A DNA stretch of 27,595 bases from JANPJV01 sp031425695 (GCA_031425695.1 JANPJV010000228.1:1-27595); one strand, 5' to 3'. Shown: positions 7,172 through 14,623, numbered from the stretch's first letter. Translations and numbers: made by a program. Notes: generated by a model not told the origin, from the sequence alone.

Positions 7172-7383
7172 GCAAGGTTGCTCTGCGTGGGTCCGCACCT
7201 TGTTGGACCGCACTGGCTCGGCGTGGGTCCGGACGAGGTCCGGACGCTCTTGTGGTGCGTGGGTCCGGACCTCGTCCGGAGGCTCTTGTGGTGCGTGGGT
7301 CCGGACCTTTTCCGGACGCTCTTGATGTGCGTGGGTCCGGACCTTGTCCGGACGCTCTTGCTCTGCGTGGGTCCGGACCATGA
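7168..7383 (+). other. Repeat-encoded 71-codon ORF linking proB and proA
   Basis: This ORF starts in the ATGA that ends proB and stops in the ATGA that starts proA (7380-7383). It reads MSKVALRGSAP and then 12-residue units of the type ALVVRGSGPRPE, one per 36-bp repeat. Its length is 72 codons including stop, six repeat periods. It may be translated by coupling or may simply be a stop-free repeat; other frames through the repeat are also largely open, including reverse frames with VRTHAPQERPD units, so open reading is not proof of coding. No known protein family is recognised. Confidence 0.4.
7184..7379 (+). repeat. 36-bp tandem repeat array between proB and proA
   Basis: Units begin at 7184, 7220, 7256, 7292, 7328 and 7364, exactly 36 bp apart; the last is cut short by the proA ATG. 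The unit is TGCGTGGGTCCGGACC, 3-4 variable bases, then TCCGGACGCTCTTG and a variable trinucleotide. Two GTCCGGAC palindromes per unit allow hairpins. The first unit is the most diverged and units 3-5 are nearly identical, as expected of slippage or unequal exchange. The same unit occurs once at 91-124 in opposite orientation. There are no spacers, so this is not CRISPR. Confidence 0.9.
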
Positions 7384-8651
7384 ACGCTCCATCTCAATCA
7401 GTTCGAGAACTTGCGCAGCGAGCACGCGATTCGGTCCCCACCCTGCGCCAGAGCACCGGCGAACAGCGCAACCTGTTCCTGAGCGCGCTCGCGCGCGGAC
7501 TTCGCGCCGAACGCGCTGCCATCGTCGCCGCCAATGCGATTGATCTCGCCAACGGTGCCGAAGCGGGCTTGAGCCCTGCCCTCCTCGACCGCCTGCGCCT
7601 CGACGAGAAACGCATCGACGCCATGGCGGAAGACCTCGCGCAGATTGCGGCACTGCCCGATCCGCTCGCGCAGCGCTTCGAGCTGCGCGAGCTGCCCAAC
7701 GGCCTCCTGATTCACAAGCGCCGGGTGCCGATTGGCGTGCTCGGCGTGATCTACGAATCGCGCCCGAATGTCAGCGTCGATGTTGCCGCGCTGGCGATCA
7801 AGACTGGCAACGCGGCGGTGTTGCGGGGTGGCAAGGAGGCGATCGCCAGCAATCGCATGCTCCTGCGCATCGCCGCCGACGCCCTGCTCACGGCCGGTAT
7901 GCCGCCCGCTGCGCTCGCCTTTGTCGATGCGGTCGAACGCAGCGCAACGCTCGAACTGCTGCAACTCGACGACCTCGTCGACCTCATCATCCCCCGCGGT
8001 GGCGCCGGCCTGCATGCATTCTGTCGCCGCGAGAGCCGCATCCCGGTGATCACCGGCGGCATCGGCATCTGCCACCTCTACATCGACGCCGCCGCCGATC
8101 TCGACCGCGCGCTCGGCGTCATCCACAACGCCAAGGTCCAGCGCCCGACCGTCTGCAATGCGCTCGATACCGTGATCGTGCACCGTGATGCGGCGATGGA
8201 TTTCGTCCCGCGAGTCGTCTCCTTGCTCGGGGCCGATGGTGTCGAATTTCGTTGTGATGAGCGCGCGTTCGCGCTGATCCCGCCCGGCACGGCGGGCGTC
8301 ATCGCCGCCGGCCCGGACGACTTCGATACCGAGTGGCTCTCACTGATTTTGGGCATCCGCATCGTCGACGATGCCGAACAGGCCATGGCCCACATCGAGG
8401 CGCATTCGAGCGGCCACTCCGACGGCATCCTCACCGAAGACGTCAGCTTGGCCGAGCGCTTCCTCGCCCGCATCGACTCCGCCGCCGTCTACTGGAACGC
8501 CAGCACCCGCTTCACCGACGGCGCCGAACTTGGCCTCGGCGCCGAAGTCGCCGTCTCCACCCAACGCCTCCACGCCCGCGGCCCCATGGGCTTGACCGAG
8601 CTCACCAGCTACAAGTGGGTGATCGAGGGGGATTATCACGTCAGGACGTGA
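7380..8651 (+). CDS. proA: Gamma-glutamyl phosphate reductase ProA
   Basis: Second enzyme of proline synthesis, reducing gamma-glutamyl phosphate to glutamate-5-semialdehyde with NADPH. The 423-residue product matches the family length. It has VIYESRPNVSVD with the conserved Asn near residue 130, GGKEAIASNR, and the catalytic cysteine at about residue 259 in AKVQRPTVCNALD. It ends YKWVIEGDYHVRT, as in other ProA proteins. ATG 7380 gives the usual start; the open frame to 7344 lies in the repeat array and is not conserved-looking sequence. Because the array sits directly before the start, no normal ribosome site is visible, which suggests translation coupled to the upstream frame. Confidence 0.96.
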   Translation: MNAPSQSVRELAQRARDSVPTLRQSTGEQRNLFLSALARGLRAERAAIVAANAIDLANGAEAGLSPALLDRLRLDEKRIDAMAEDLAQIAALPDPLAQRFELRELPNGLLIHKRRVPIGVLGVIYESRPNVSVDVAALAIKTGNAAVLRGGKEAIASNRMLLRIAADALLTAGMPPAALAFVDAVERSATLELLQLDDLVDLIIPRGGAGLHAFCRRESRIPVITGGIGICHLYIDAAADLDRALGVIHNAKVQRPTVCNALDTVIVHRDAAMDFVPRVVSLLGADGVEFRCDERAFALIPPGTAGVIAAGPDDFDTEWLSLILGIRIVDDAEQAMAHIEAHSSGHSDGILTEDVSLAERFLARIDSAAVYWNASTRFTDGAELGLGAEVAVSTQRLHARGPMGLTELTSYKWVIEGDYHVRT

Positions 8652-8704
8652 CATCGTCGGCGTCGCCAGTACGAAGGCGATCAACGGCGGTTTTTTACCA
8701 GGAT

Positions 8705-8771
8705 GTCACGTAGCGCCCGCGGTACCTTGGTGGGTCGGACGCAACGCAACGCGGCCCGCAACGTGACCTAC
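8705..8771. repeat. GTAG-headed palindromic element, copy 2 (half or decayed)
   Basis: The right half of the family is intact: inner arm GTCACGTAGCGCCCGC at 8705-8720 and outer arm CGGCCCGCAACGTGACCTAC at 8752-8771. The expected left half is not recognisable before it; instead a T-run (TTTTTT, 8691-8696) lies 40 bp after proA. It sits between the convergent proA and histidine kinase genes. A separate small hairpin, GACGGCG/CGCCGTC, follows at 8776-8793 and overlaps the last kinase codons. Confidence 0.7.
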
Positions 8772-8782
8772 GTCCGACGGCG

Positions 8783-10846
8783 CTATCGCCGTCTTCGATG
8801 CATGCCCTTTAGCTTCAAGCGAAATTCAACGCCAGCCTCGTCAGGGAGGTTGCTGGCGCTGGCTTCGCCCTGGTGGAGCTCGGCGACGAGGCGGACGATG
8901 TAGAGGCCGAGGCCGAGGTGGGGGGAGGTGGAGACGCGGCCGTCGCGGACGGAGATCAGCGAATCGAACAGGCGATCCTGCATGCGCTGCGGGAGCGGCG
9001 GGCCGTTGTTGGAGAGCACCAGGTCGACGCCGGTGGCGCGGCTCTCCAACGTGAGGTTGATCCAGCCACCGGGCGGAGTGAAGCCGAGGGCGTTGTCGAA
9101 GAGCTTGTCGAGTGCCTGGTGGATGAGCTCGGGTGCGCCGTGGAGCGGGACCTGGTGTTCAGGCACGTTCAGCTGGAAACGGCGGTCGGCGGCGAGATCG
9201 CGATAGCCGGCGGCAGCACCGACCACCGCGGCGCGCAGGTCGAAGTCCTCCGCTTCCGCTGCCGCGATCGCGCTCTCGATGCGGGCCGCCTGCGACAGGG
9301 TGCGCAGCAGCACGGCCAGCCGCGCGGCGCCGGACCGCGCGCGTTCCGCGTAGATGCGCGCCGACTCCGGCAGTTGTTCCTGGTCGTGGTTGTCGAGCGA
9401 GGACTTGACCACTGCCAGCGGCGTCGCCAGCTCATGGCTGAGCTTGCTGCCGAGCGTGCGCAGGTAGTCGGTATAGGCACTGACTTGATCGAGCAGGCGG
9501 CCGAAACTGCGTGAAAGATCGCCGATCTCGTCGACCGCGGTCGAGCGCGGGAAATTGCCGAGGACGCGGCCTTCAGCAGTGAGTGCGTTCTCCGCTGCAT
9601 TGCGCAACTTGCGGATGCGGAAAGACAAGTAGCCGGCGTAGCCAAAGAGGATCGTCGCAGCGACCAGCATGGTCAGCAGGCCACCGAGCAGAAGGCTGCC
9701 GAGCGCGCGATTGGTCCACAGCAGGAGCGCGTCGCTGGTCTGTTCGAGCACCACCACGCCAACGACGTCGGAGCCCTGCAGAACGGGAAACGCCACGCTC
9801 AGGATCACGCTGGCCTGGCTCGCTGCCGGGCGCCAGGAAGAGCCCGGCGTGCCGGTCAGTGCGGCATCGATCTCGGGCGTGGTCAGCCGCAGCAGGTTGA
9901 AGCCATAGCCTTCGCCATGCGTGAGCGGGGGCGCCAAAAGGCGTCGATAGACGAGCGCCCGCACCCAGCGCAGGAAGCTGAGATCGCTCTCGTCGTCCGA
10001 GATATCACTGCCCGGGCGCAGGCTGCCGCTGCGCGCCAGCACGAAGCCGGCACGATCGAGCACGCGCAGGCGCGTGCCCTGGGCGACCAGGCTACGCACG
10101 ATCGGTGCTTCGCTCCACAATTGTGCGAGCGGCCGGTAGCTGAACTCCTCGGTTCCCGTGGCCGCAATGGCGCGTGGCAGATCGGCACCCGCGACGGGGA
10201 AATCGACCACGCGCAGCGCAATCTCCATGTCGGCATCGGCGCGCGGCAGGCGCATCTCGACGCGGTATCCGCGCGGCCGTTCGATCCAGGCCGCGGCGAT
10301 CGAAAAATTCGGCTGGCGGCCGTCGGGACCGGGCATCGGCTGGCCCGCAACCACGCCATCGCCGCCCCCTGCAATCCGCCAGCGGCGCTCGCCGAAACGA
10401 TCGCGCACGCCGATCTGCACCTGGTCCACGCCCTCGCTCGAGACGCCTTCCGCCGAACCGCGCACCGGTGTCTTGTCGTCGATCTCCAACCACACATTGA
10501 GCGCGCTCGGGCCGAAGCCCAGCTGCACGCGTGCCGGTAGCGCCGCGCCGGGCGACTGCAGCGTCTCCGGATCCACGTGCCAGGAGCCCCAGTCGTCCGG
10601 ATAACCATCGGCCTGGACATCTACCGACATCGGCCGCACATGCAGCGGCGAGCTCGCTTCCAGCCCGTCCTTCAATGCCGTATCAACCGCGGGCAGCGCC
10701 CCCGCCAGCGTGCGCGCCGATGCCATCAGCGCGCGCTCCTGGCTCTGCCGGAGCGTCGTCTCCATCTGCACCACGAAACGCCAGCCCGCCAGCGGAAACA
10801 CCGCCGCTACCAGCGCAATCAGCAGCAGCTTGAGACGAAGCGGCAT
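8783..10846 (-). CDS. Membrane sensor histidine kinase with large periplasmic domain
   Basis: A 687-residue two-component sensor. An N-terminal membrane anchor (LKLLLIALVAAVFPLAGW) leads into about 350 periplasmic residues. A second membrane segment (about 382-407), a HAMP-like linker ending DEIGDLSRSFGRLLDQV and a HisKA domain follow; the phospho-acceptor is His471 in SKLSHELATPLAVV. The ATPase domain has the N-box DKLFDNALGF (about 583) and G-box LGLGLYIVRL. The early periplasmic part (about 60-220, with YPDDWGSW and LNVWLEIDDKTPV) looks like a CBM9-type beta-sandwich. The layout recalls the kinases of the proteobacterial dedicated sortase system, but neither a sortase nor a response regulator gene is adjacent. 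The usual Arg after HEL is Ala here. The RRRR tail comes from sequence next to the palindromic element. Confidence 0.85.
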   Translation of the reverse strand: MPLRLKLLLIALVAAVFPLAGWRFVVQMETTLRQSQERALMASARTLAGALPAVDTALKDGLEASSPLHVRPMSVDVQADGYPDDWGSWHVDPETLQSPGAALPARVQLGFGPSALNVWLEIDDKTPVRGSAEGVSSEGVDQVQIGVRDRFGERRWRIAGGGDGVVAGQPMPGPDGRQPNFSIAAAWIERPRGYRVEMRLPRADADMEIALRVVDFPVAGADLPRAIAATGTEEFSYRPLAQLWSEAPIVRSLVAQGTRLRVLDRAGFVLARSGSLRPGSDISDDESDLSFLRWVRALVYRRLLAPPLTHGEGYGFNLLRLTTPEIDAALTGTPGSSWRPAASQASVILSVAFPVLQGSDVVGVVVLEQTSDALLLWTNRALGSLLLGGLLTMLVAATILFGYAGYLSFRIRKLRNAAENALTAEGRVLGNFPRSTAVDEIGDLSRSFGRLLDQVSAYTDYLRTLGSKLSHELATPLAVVKSSLDNHDQEQLPESARIYAERARSGAARLAVLLRTLSQAARIESAIAAAEAEDFDLRAAVVGAAAGYRDLAADRRFQLNVPEHQVPLHGAPELIHQALDKLFDNALGFTPPGGWINLTLESRATGVDLVLSNNGPPLPQRMQDRLFDSLISVRDGRVSTSPHLGLGLYIVRLVAELHQGEASASNLPDEAGVEFRLKLKGMHRRRR

Positions 10847-11191
10847 CGCGCCAGCCGGCCTTCAATGGGGAAGTGGGCGACGATACGCGACGGGTTGTGG
10901 GGCGATCGGGAAAACTTAGGACGAAGCGGGGTGCTTGGGGTGGCCCTGCGCTGCGCTCTTGTTTGTGGTGGGTGGGCGCGGCCGCGGTTGCCCGGCACTG
11001 GGTGGCTGGGGGCTGATCCCATAAAAAACAAAGAATAAGCGGCGGCGCGCAGCGCAGACCCACCGAGCGCGAGCAACAGCGTCCAGCCCTCGGCATAGTC
11101 TCGGGCGTTCTTCGGCGCAGGACGCTGCGCGTCCCAGCACCGCCGACTCACCCACGCGCGCAGCGCAGACCCACCATGAGCGCGCTCGCCC
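10847..11191. other. 345-bp gap with a direct repeat and a small hairpin
   Basis: No gene is supported between the histidine kinase and dnaB. The stretch holds a 20-bp direct repeat, GCGCGCAGCGCAGACCCACC, at 11045-11064 and 11156-11175, whose copies are followed by similar GAGCGCG sequence. It also holds a perfect hairpin GGACGC-TGC-GCGTCC at 11120-11134, which could cap the dnaB message. An A-rich tract (ATAAAAAACAAAGAATAA) lies near 11021-11038. The kinase promoter must be here, but no convincing -35/-10 pair was found. Confidence 0.5.
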
Positions 11192-12595
11192 TCAATACCC
11201 GTCGAACGCACTGCTCTCGCGCGCAATGGAATCGAAGCGCGTGTACTGGCCACGGAACCACAGGTCGATGGTGCCGGTGGGACCGTTACGGTGCTTGGCG
11301 ATGATGATTTCGGCGGTGTTCTTCTTCGGCGAGTCCTGGTTGTAGTAGTCGTCGCGATAGATGAACAGGATGATGTCGGCGTCCTGTTCGATGGCGCCGG
11401 ATTCGCGCAGATCGGCCATCAGCGGGCGCTTGTCGGTGCGCTGTTCGAGCGAGCGGTTGAGCTGCGATAGCGCAATCACCGGCACGTTCATCTCTTTCGC
11501 CAAGGCCTTGAGATTGCGGGAGATTTCCGAGATTTCGGTGGCGCGATTCTCCTTCGTGCCCGGCACCTGCATGAGCTGCAGGTAATCGATCACGATGAGG
11601 CCGAGCCCGTGCTCGCGCTTCAGCCGGCGCGAGCGCGCGCGCAGCTCGGACGGTGACAGGCCGCCGGTGTCGTCGATGAAGAGGCGCGCCGAGGTCAGCA
11701 GGGTGATCGCGCTGGTGACGCGCGGCCAGTCTTCGTCCTGGAGGTCGCCATTGCGCAGGCGTTTCTGGTCGACGCGGCCGAGCGAGGAAATCATGCGCAG
11801 TGCGAGCTGGGCTACGGGCATTTCCATGCTGAAGATCGCGACCGGTTGACCGCTCTGGATCGCGGCGTGCTCGGCGATGTTCATCGCGAACGAGGTCTTG
11901 CCCATGGCCGGGCGCGCGGCGACGATGACGAGGTCGCCGGGCTGCAGGCCGTTGGTGATGTTGTTGAGGTCGGCGAATCCGGTGTCGAGTCCGTTGAGCG
12001 TGCCCTTGTTCGAATAGCGGTGCTCGATGGTCCGGTAGGCTTCCTTGAGCGCCTCGGCCACCGGCACGAAGGTGCCGCGACCGCGCTTGCCGCGCTCGCC
12101 GATGTCGAACACCACCTTTTCCGCGCTCTGCAGCAGCTCCTCGCTGCTGCGCCCCTCGGGCACCAGCACGTCGTCGACGATCTGCGTGCCGGCTTCCATG
12201 AGCTGGCGCAGGATCGCCTTCTCACGGACGATCGCCGCGTACGCGACGATGTTCGCAGCGCCCGGCGTGTTATTCGCGATTTCAATGACATAGCCAATAC
12301 CGCCGGCAGCGTCGACCTGGTCATTGCGCTCCAGCCAGTCGCCCAGGGTCACGGCATCGCACGGCTGCCGGTTCTCCTTCAGCGAGGAGATCGCCTGGTA
12401 GAGGATGCGGTGGTCGTGGCGATAGAAGTCGTCCGCCGCGACCTTGTCGGAAATCTTGTCGTACGCCTGTTCGGACAGCATCAGCGCGCCCAGCACCGCC
12501 TGCTCGGCATCGAGCGAGTACGGCGGCGTGCGCACGGATTCCATGCGGTGATGCGAGTCGTTCATTGGGGGAGAAGCAAAAGAGTAGCCGGACAT
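11192..12595 (-). CDS. dnaB: Replicative DNA helicase DnaB
   Basis: Hexameric 5'-3' helicase at the replication fork, 467 residues. The N-terminal DnaB domain (about residues 25-130) starts YSLDAEQAVLGALML. The RecA-like domain has Walker A ARPAMGKTS (227-235), FSMEMP, Walker B LIVIDYLQLM (333-342), ALSQLNRSLEQR with the conserved Arg, and the C-terminal AKHRNGPTGTI. No intein is present. ATG 12595, ATG 12565 and ATG 12541 are all possible starts and none has a good ribosome site. The palindromic element at 12604 ends 9 bp before the first, so the promoter must lie in or beyond it. It is downstream of rpsF-rpsR-rplI as in many proteobacteria, but with a DUF1697 gene and an intrinsic terminator in between. 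Confidence 0.96.
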   Translation of the reverse strand: MSGYSFASPPMNDSHHRMESVRTPPYSLDAEQAVLGALMLSEQAYDKISDKVAADDFYRHDHRILYQAISSLKENRQPCDAVTLGDWLERNDQVDAAGGIGYVIEIANNTPGAANIVAYAAIVREKAILRQLMEAGTQIVDDVLVPEGRSSEELLQSAEKVVFDIGERGKRGRGTFVPVAEALKEAYRTIEHRYSNKGTLNGLDTGFADLNNITNGLQPGDLVIVAARPAMGKTSFAMNIAEHAAIQSGQPVAIFSMEMPVAQLALRMISSLGRVDQKRLRNGDLQDEDWPRVTSAITLLTSARLFIDDTGGLSPSELRARSRRLKREHGLGLIVIDYLQLMQVPGTKENRATEISEISRNLKALAKEMNVPVIALSQLNRSLEQRTDKRPLMADLRESGAIEQDADIILFIYRDDYYNQDSPKKNTAEIIIAKHRNGPTGTIDLWFRGQYTRFDSIARESSAFDGY

Positions 12596-12603
12596 TCTCG
12601 CAC

Positions 12604-12746
12604 GTAGGTCACGTTGCGCCCGCGTCGTATCGATGTGTGCTGATCGATGAATCGGGTGCTACGTGACAACGCCGCGTCGCTCGTCACGTAGCGCCCGATC
12701 AGTTGAACAGCCGATATCGAAATGACGCGGGCGCAACGTGACCTAC
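12604..12746. repeat. GTAG-headed palindromic element, copy 3 (long type)
   Basis: Left unit 12604-12667 runs from GTAGGTCACGTTGCGCCCGC to CGGGTGCTACGTGAC. Right unit 12683-12746 runs from GTCACGTAGCGCCCG to GCGGGCGCAACGTGACCTAC. The units are inverted around a 15-bp centre. It fills the gap between the DUF1697 gene (10 bp away) and dnaB (8 bp away). Confidence 0.9.
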
Positions 12747-12755
12747 GTCAAAGCA

Positions 12756-13292
12756 TCAGGCGAGCATCGCCTTGAGCTTGCCGATCGTCGCCCAATTCCG
12801 CGTGGTGGCGCACTCCCCGAAGGTCTTCATGGTGAGCTCGAGCATGCGGCTCTCGAGGATGCCGCGCGCGCACCAGAGGTAGACACAGCGGTGGCCGGGC
12901 ACGACGCGCTCGGGCGAGAAATCGCGCGCGAGCAGCGGCTGGAGCGCCTTGAGGTCAGCTGGGCCCTGCAAGACCGCGATCAGATACCGGGATGGATCGT
13001 CTGCAATCTCTGCCAATGGGTTTTCCGCGATGATCTGTTCGAGGTCGGCCCCGGAAAGCACCGTCACGCGCGAGGTAAACCCGCACTTCGCCAAAATTGC
13101 CTGTTCAATCGACGCGGCGATCTCAGTAGCCGGGCCGGCCCCGCCGCGAAATACCACATTGCCGCTGTTGAGCAGAGTGCGGACGTCGCTGAAGCCGAGC
13201 CCGTCAACCAGCGCGCGCAAGTCGGCCATGGCAATGCGCTTGGCCTTGCCGACATTAATGCCGCGGAGCAGCGCAATCCAGGTATCTCCCAC
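12756..13292 (-). CDS. DUF1697 family protein
   Basis: A 178-residue protein that opens WIALLRGINVGKAKRIAMADLR and continues with LGFSDVRTLLNSGNVVF, the hallmark N-terminus of the DUF1697 family. The biochemical role of the family is unknown. The start is GTG 13292, preceded by GGAG at about 7 bp. It stands between rplI and dnaB in the same direction, but the rplI terminator lies just upstream, so it probably has its own promoter or relies on readthrough. No promoter was recognised, and its position in this otherwise conserved neighbourhood looks like an insertion. Confidence 0.9.
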   Translation of the reverse strand: MGDTWIALLRGINVGKAKRIAMADLRALVDGLGFSDVRTLLNSGNVVFRGGAGPATEIAASIEQAILAKCGFTSRVTVLSGADLEQIIAENPLAEIADDPSRYLIAVLQGPADLKALQPLLARDFSPERVVPGHRCVYLWCARGILESRMLELTMKTFGECATTRNWATIGKLKAMLA

Positions 13293-13314
13293 CGGCGACT
13301 CCAGTTCACAGGCA

Positions 13315-13350
13315 TTAAAAAACCCGGCACCCTTTGCAGGATGCCGGGTT
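13315..13350 (-). terminator. Rho-independent terminator after rplI
   Basis: On the minus strand a stem AACCCGGCA (13350-13342) pairs with TGCCGGGTT (13329-13321), followed by a run of six T residues. It lies 15 bp after the rplI stop codon and closes the rpsF-rpsR-rplI operon. Confidence 0.92.
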
Positions 13351-13364
13351 CTGATTCGACCAGC

Positions 13365-13814
13365 CTACGCTTCGGGAACGATGATGACCTTGACGGTCAT
13401 GTGCACGTCGGCATGCAGATGCACTTCGACGTCGATCTCACCGACCTTGCGCAGCGGGCCTTCGCCCATGATGACTTCGGCCTTCTCGAGCGGCATGCCA
13501 GCCGTCGTGAACGCTTCGGCGATCTCGCGCGGGCCGACCGAGCCGTACAGCTTGCCTTCGGTACTGGCATTGGCCTTGATCGTGACCGAGGCGCCTTCGA
13601 GCTTGGCCTTGCGCGCGAGCGCGGCAGCCAGGACTTCGTTGGCCCGCGCTTCGAACTCGGCGCGGCTGGTTTCGAACTGGGCAAGATTGGCGGCCGTGGC
13701 CGGCACTGCCTTGCCATAGGGAATCAGGAAGTTACGGCTGTAGCCCGGCTTGACGCGGACCTTGTCGCCGAGGTTACCGAGATTCTTGACTTTCTGAAGC
13801 AGGATCACGTCCAT
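13365..13814 (-). CDS. rplI: 50S ribosomal protein L9
   Basis: A 149-residue protein, the usual L9 length. It begins MDVILLQKVKNLGNLGDKV with the conserved PGYSRNFLIPYGKA rRNA-binding segment, then the long connecting helix (about residues 45-75), and the C-terminal domain with KLYGSVGPREIAEAF. L9 sits at the base of the L1 stalk and supports reading-frame fidelity. It follows rpsR by 11 bp with a strong AAGGAGC ribosome site, and is closed by an intrinsic terminator. Confidence 0.98.
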   Translation of the reverse strand: MDVILLQKVKNLGNLGDKVRVKPGYSRNFLIPYGKAVPATAANLAQFETSRAEFEARANEVLAAALARKAKLEGASVTIKANASTEGKLYGSVGPREIAEAFTTAGMPLEKAEVIMGEGPLRKVGEIDVEVHLHADVHMTVKVIIVPEA

Positions 13815-13825
13815 GGATCAGCTCC

Positions 13826-14050
13826 TTAGTGACTGTCGGTGTACGAGATCAGCGACAGGAAACGCGCACGCTTGATGGCGGTGGCGAGCTGACGCTGGAA
13901 ACGTGCACGCGTGCCGGTGATGCGGCTCGGCACGATCTTGCCGGTCTCACTGACGTACTGGCGCAGGAGATTCAAGTCTTTGTAGTCGATGTGGGCGATG
14001 CCCTCTGCAGTGAACTTGCAGAACTTCTTGCGGCGGAAAAAACGTGACAT
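13826..14050 (-). CDS. rpsR: 30S ribosomal protein S18
   Basis: A 74-residue basic protein with the S18 pattern: FFRRKKFCKF at the start, IDYKDLNLLRQYVSETGKIVP, and SRITGTRARFQRQLATAIKRAR. S18 binds 16S rRNA as a heterodimer with S6, whose gene lies 19 bp upstream. GAGGA precedes the ATG at about 9 bp. Confidence 0.98.
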   Translation of the reverse strand: MSRFFRRKKFCKFTAEGIAHIDYKDLNLLRQYVSETGKIVPSRITGTRARFQRQLATAIKRARFLSLISYTDSH

Positions 14051-14069
14051 GGTTTAAGTCCTCGAGTGA

Positions 14070-14483
14070 TCAGACGCGCGCTTCGGAGCTGACTTCATCG
14101 TCAGCCGAGGCAGCGACAGGGGCAGAATCGCTGCTGTCGTCATCACGACGGCGCGGCTTCTCGTCCTTGGTCTTCATGATCGCCGACATCTCGGTGACCG
14201 CTTCCTTCATCGCAATGATCAGGTGACGCAGCACCGCGTCATTGAAACGGAAGGCGTCCTGCAGCTCTTTGAGCGCACCGGCAGAGCACTCGATGTTGAG
14301 CATGATGTAGTGCGCCTTCAGCAGACGCTCGATCGGGTAAGCCAGCTGGCGCCGGCCCCAATCTTCGAGGCGGTGGATCTTGCCGCCGTCGTTCTCGATC
14401 ATCGAGCGATAACGCTCGATCATCGCGGGCACTTGCTCACTCTGGTCCGGGTGGACCAGAAAAACCACTTCGTAATGACGCAT
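14070..14483 (-). CDS. rpsF: 30S ribosomal protein S6
   Basis: The S6 fold is clear from the start MRHYEVVFLVHPDQSEQVP, the IHRLEDWGRRQLAYPIERL segment and YIMLNIECSA. The total is 137 residues, with an acidic, Ser-rich tail typical of gammaproteobacterial S6. The frame is open 20 codons further up, but ATG 14483 has AGGA at 6 bp and gives the family N-terminus. It is the first gene of rpsF-rpsR-rplI and has a structured leader. Confidence 0.97.
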   Translation of the reverse strand: MRHYEVVFLVHPDQSEQVPAMIERYRSMIENDGGKIHRLEDWGRRQLAYPIERLLKAHYIMLNIECSAGALKELQDAFRFNDAVLRHLIIAMKEAVTEMSAIMKTKDEKPRRRDDDSSDSAPVAASADDEVSSEARV

Positions 14484-14504
14484 GGAATTCCTCGTGGGTT
14501 CAAA

Positions 14505-14556
14505 GCTTCCCGGACGTTCCGGTGAAGCGAGGTCACCGTCCAAGGGGCTTGGACGG
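14505..14556 (-). promoter_or_regulatory. Structured rpsF leader with two hairpins
   Basis: Two perfect hairpins lie between the predicted promoter and the rpsF ATG. The first is CCGTCCAAG-CCC-CTTGGACGG (14556-14536 on the minus strand). The second is GCTTC, a bulged A, CCGGA, loop ACG, TCCGG, GAAGC (14528-14505). Many bacteria carry an S6:S18-binding element in the rpsF leader that lets the protein pair repress its own synthesis. The second hairpin, with its bulge and CCG bases, is the candidate; the match to that motif was not tested. Confidence 0.5.
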
Positions 14557-14564
14557 GGGCGCGG

Positions 14565-14593
14565 AGTCTAAGGGATCGGGGGCGCGCGGGCAA
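14565..14593 (-). promoter_or_regulatory. Sigma-70 promoter of the rpsF operon
   Basis: On the minus strand TTGCCC (14593-14588), a 17-bp spacer and TAGACT (14570-14565) form a good sigma-70 promoter. Transcription would start near 14558, giving a leader of about 75 bases containing both hairpins. Confidence 0.6.
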
Positions 14594-14623
14594 GGATGGG
14601 TGTGAAGGTCGCGCCGGCCCTTG

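Noticed and set aside
7184..7379. 36-bp period looks like a CRISPR repeat length
   Set aside because: The units are contiguous with no spacers between them, and no cas gene is present.
7120..7653. Minus-strand ORF with repeated VRTHAPQERPD units
   Set aside because: It arises from the stop-free 36-bp repeat read backwards and runs into antisense proA.
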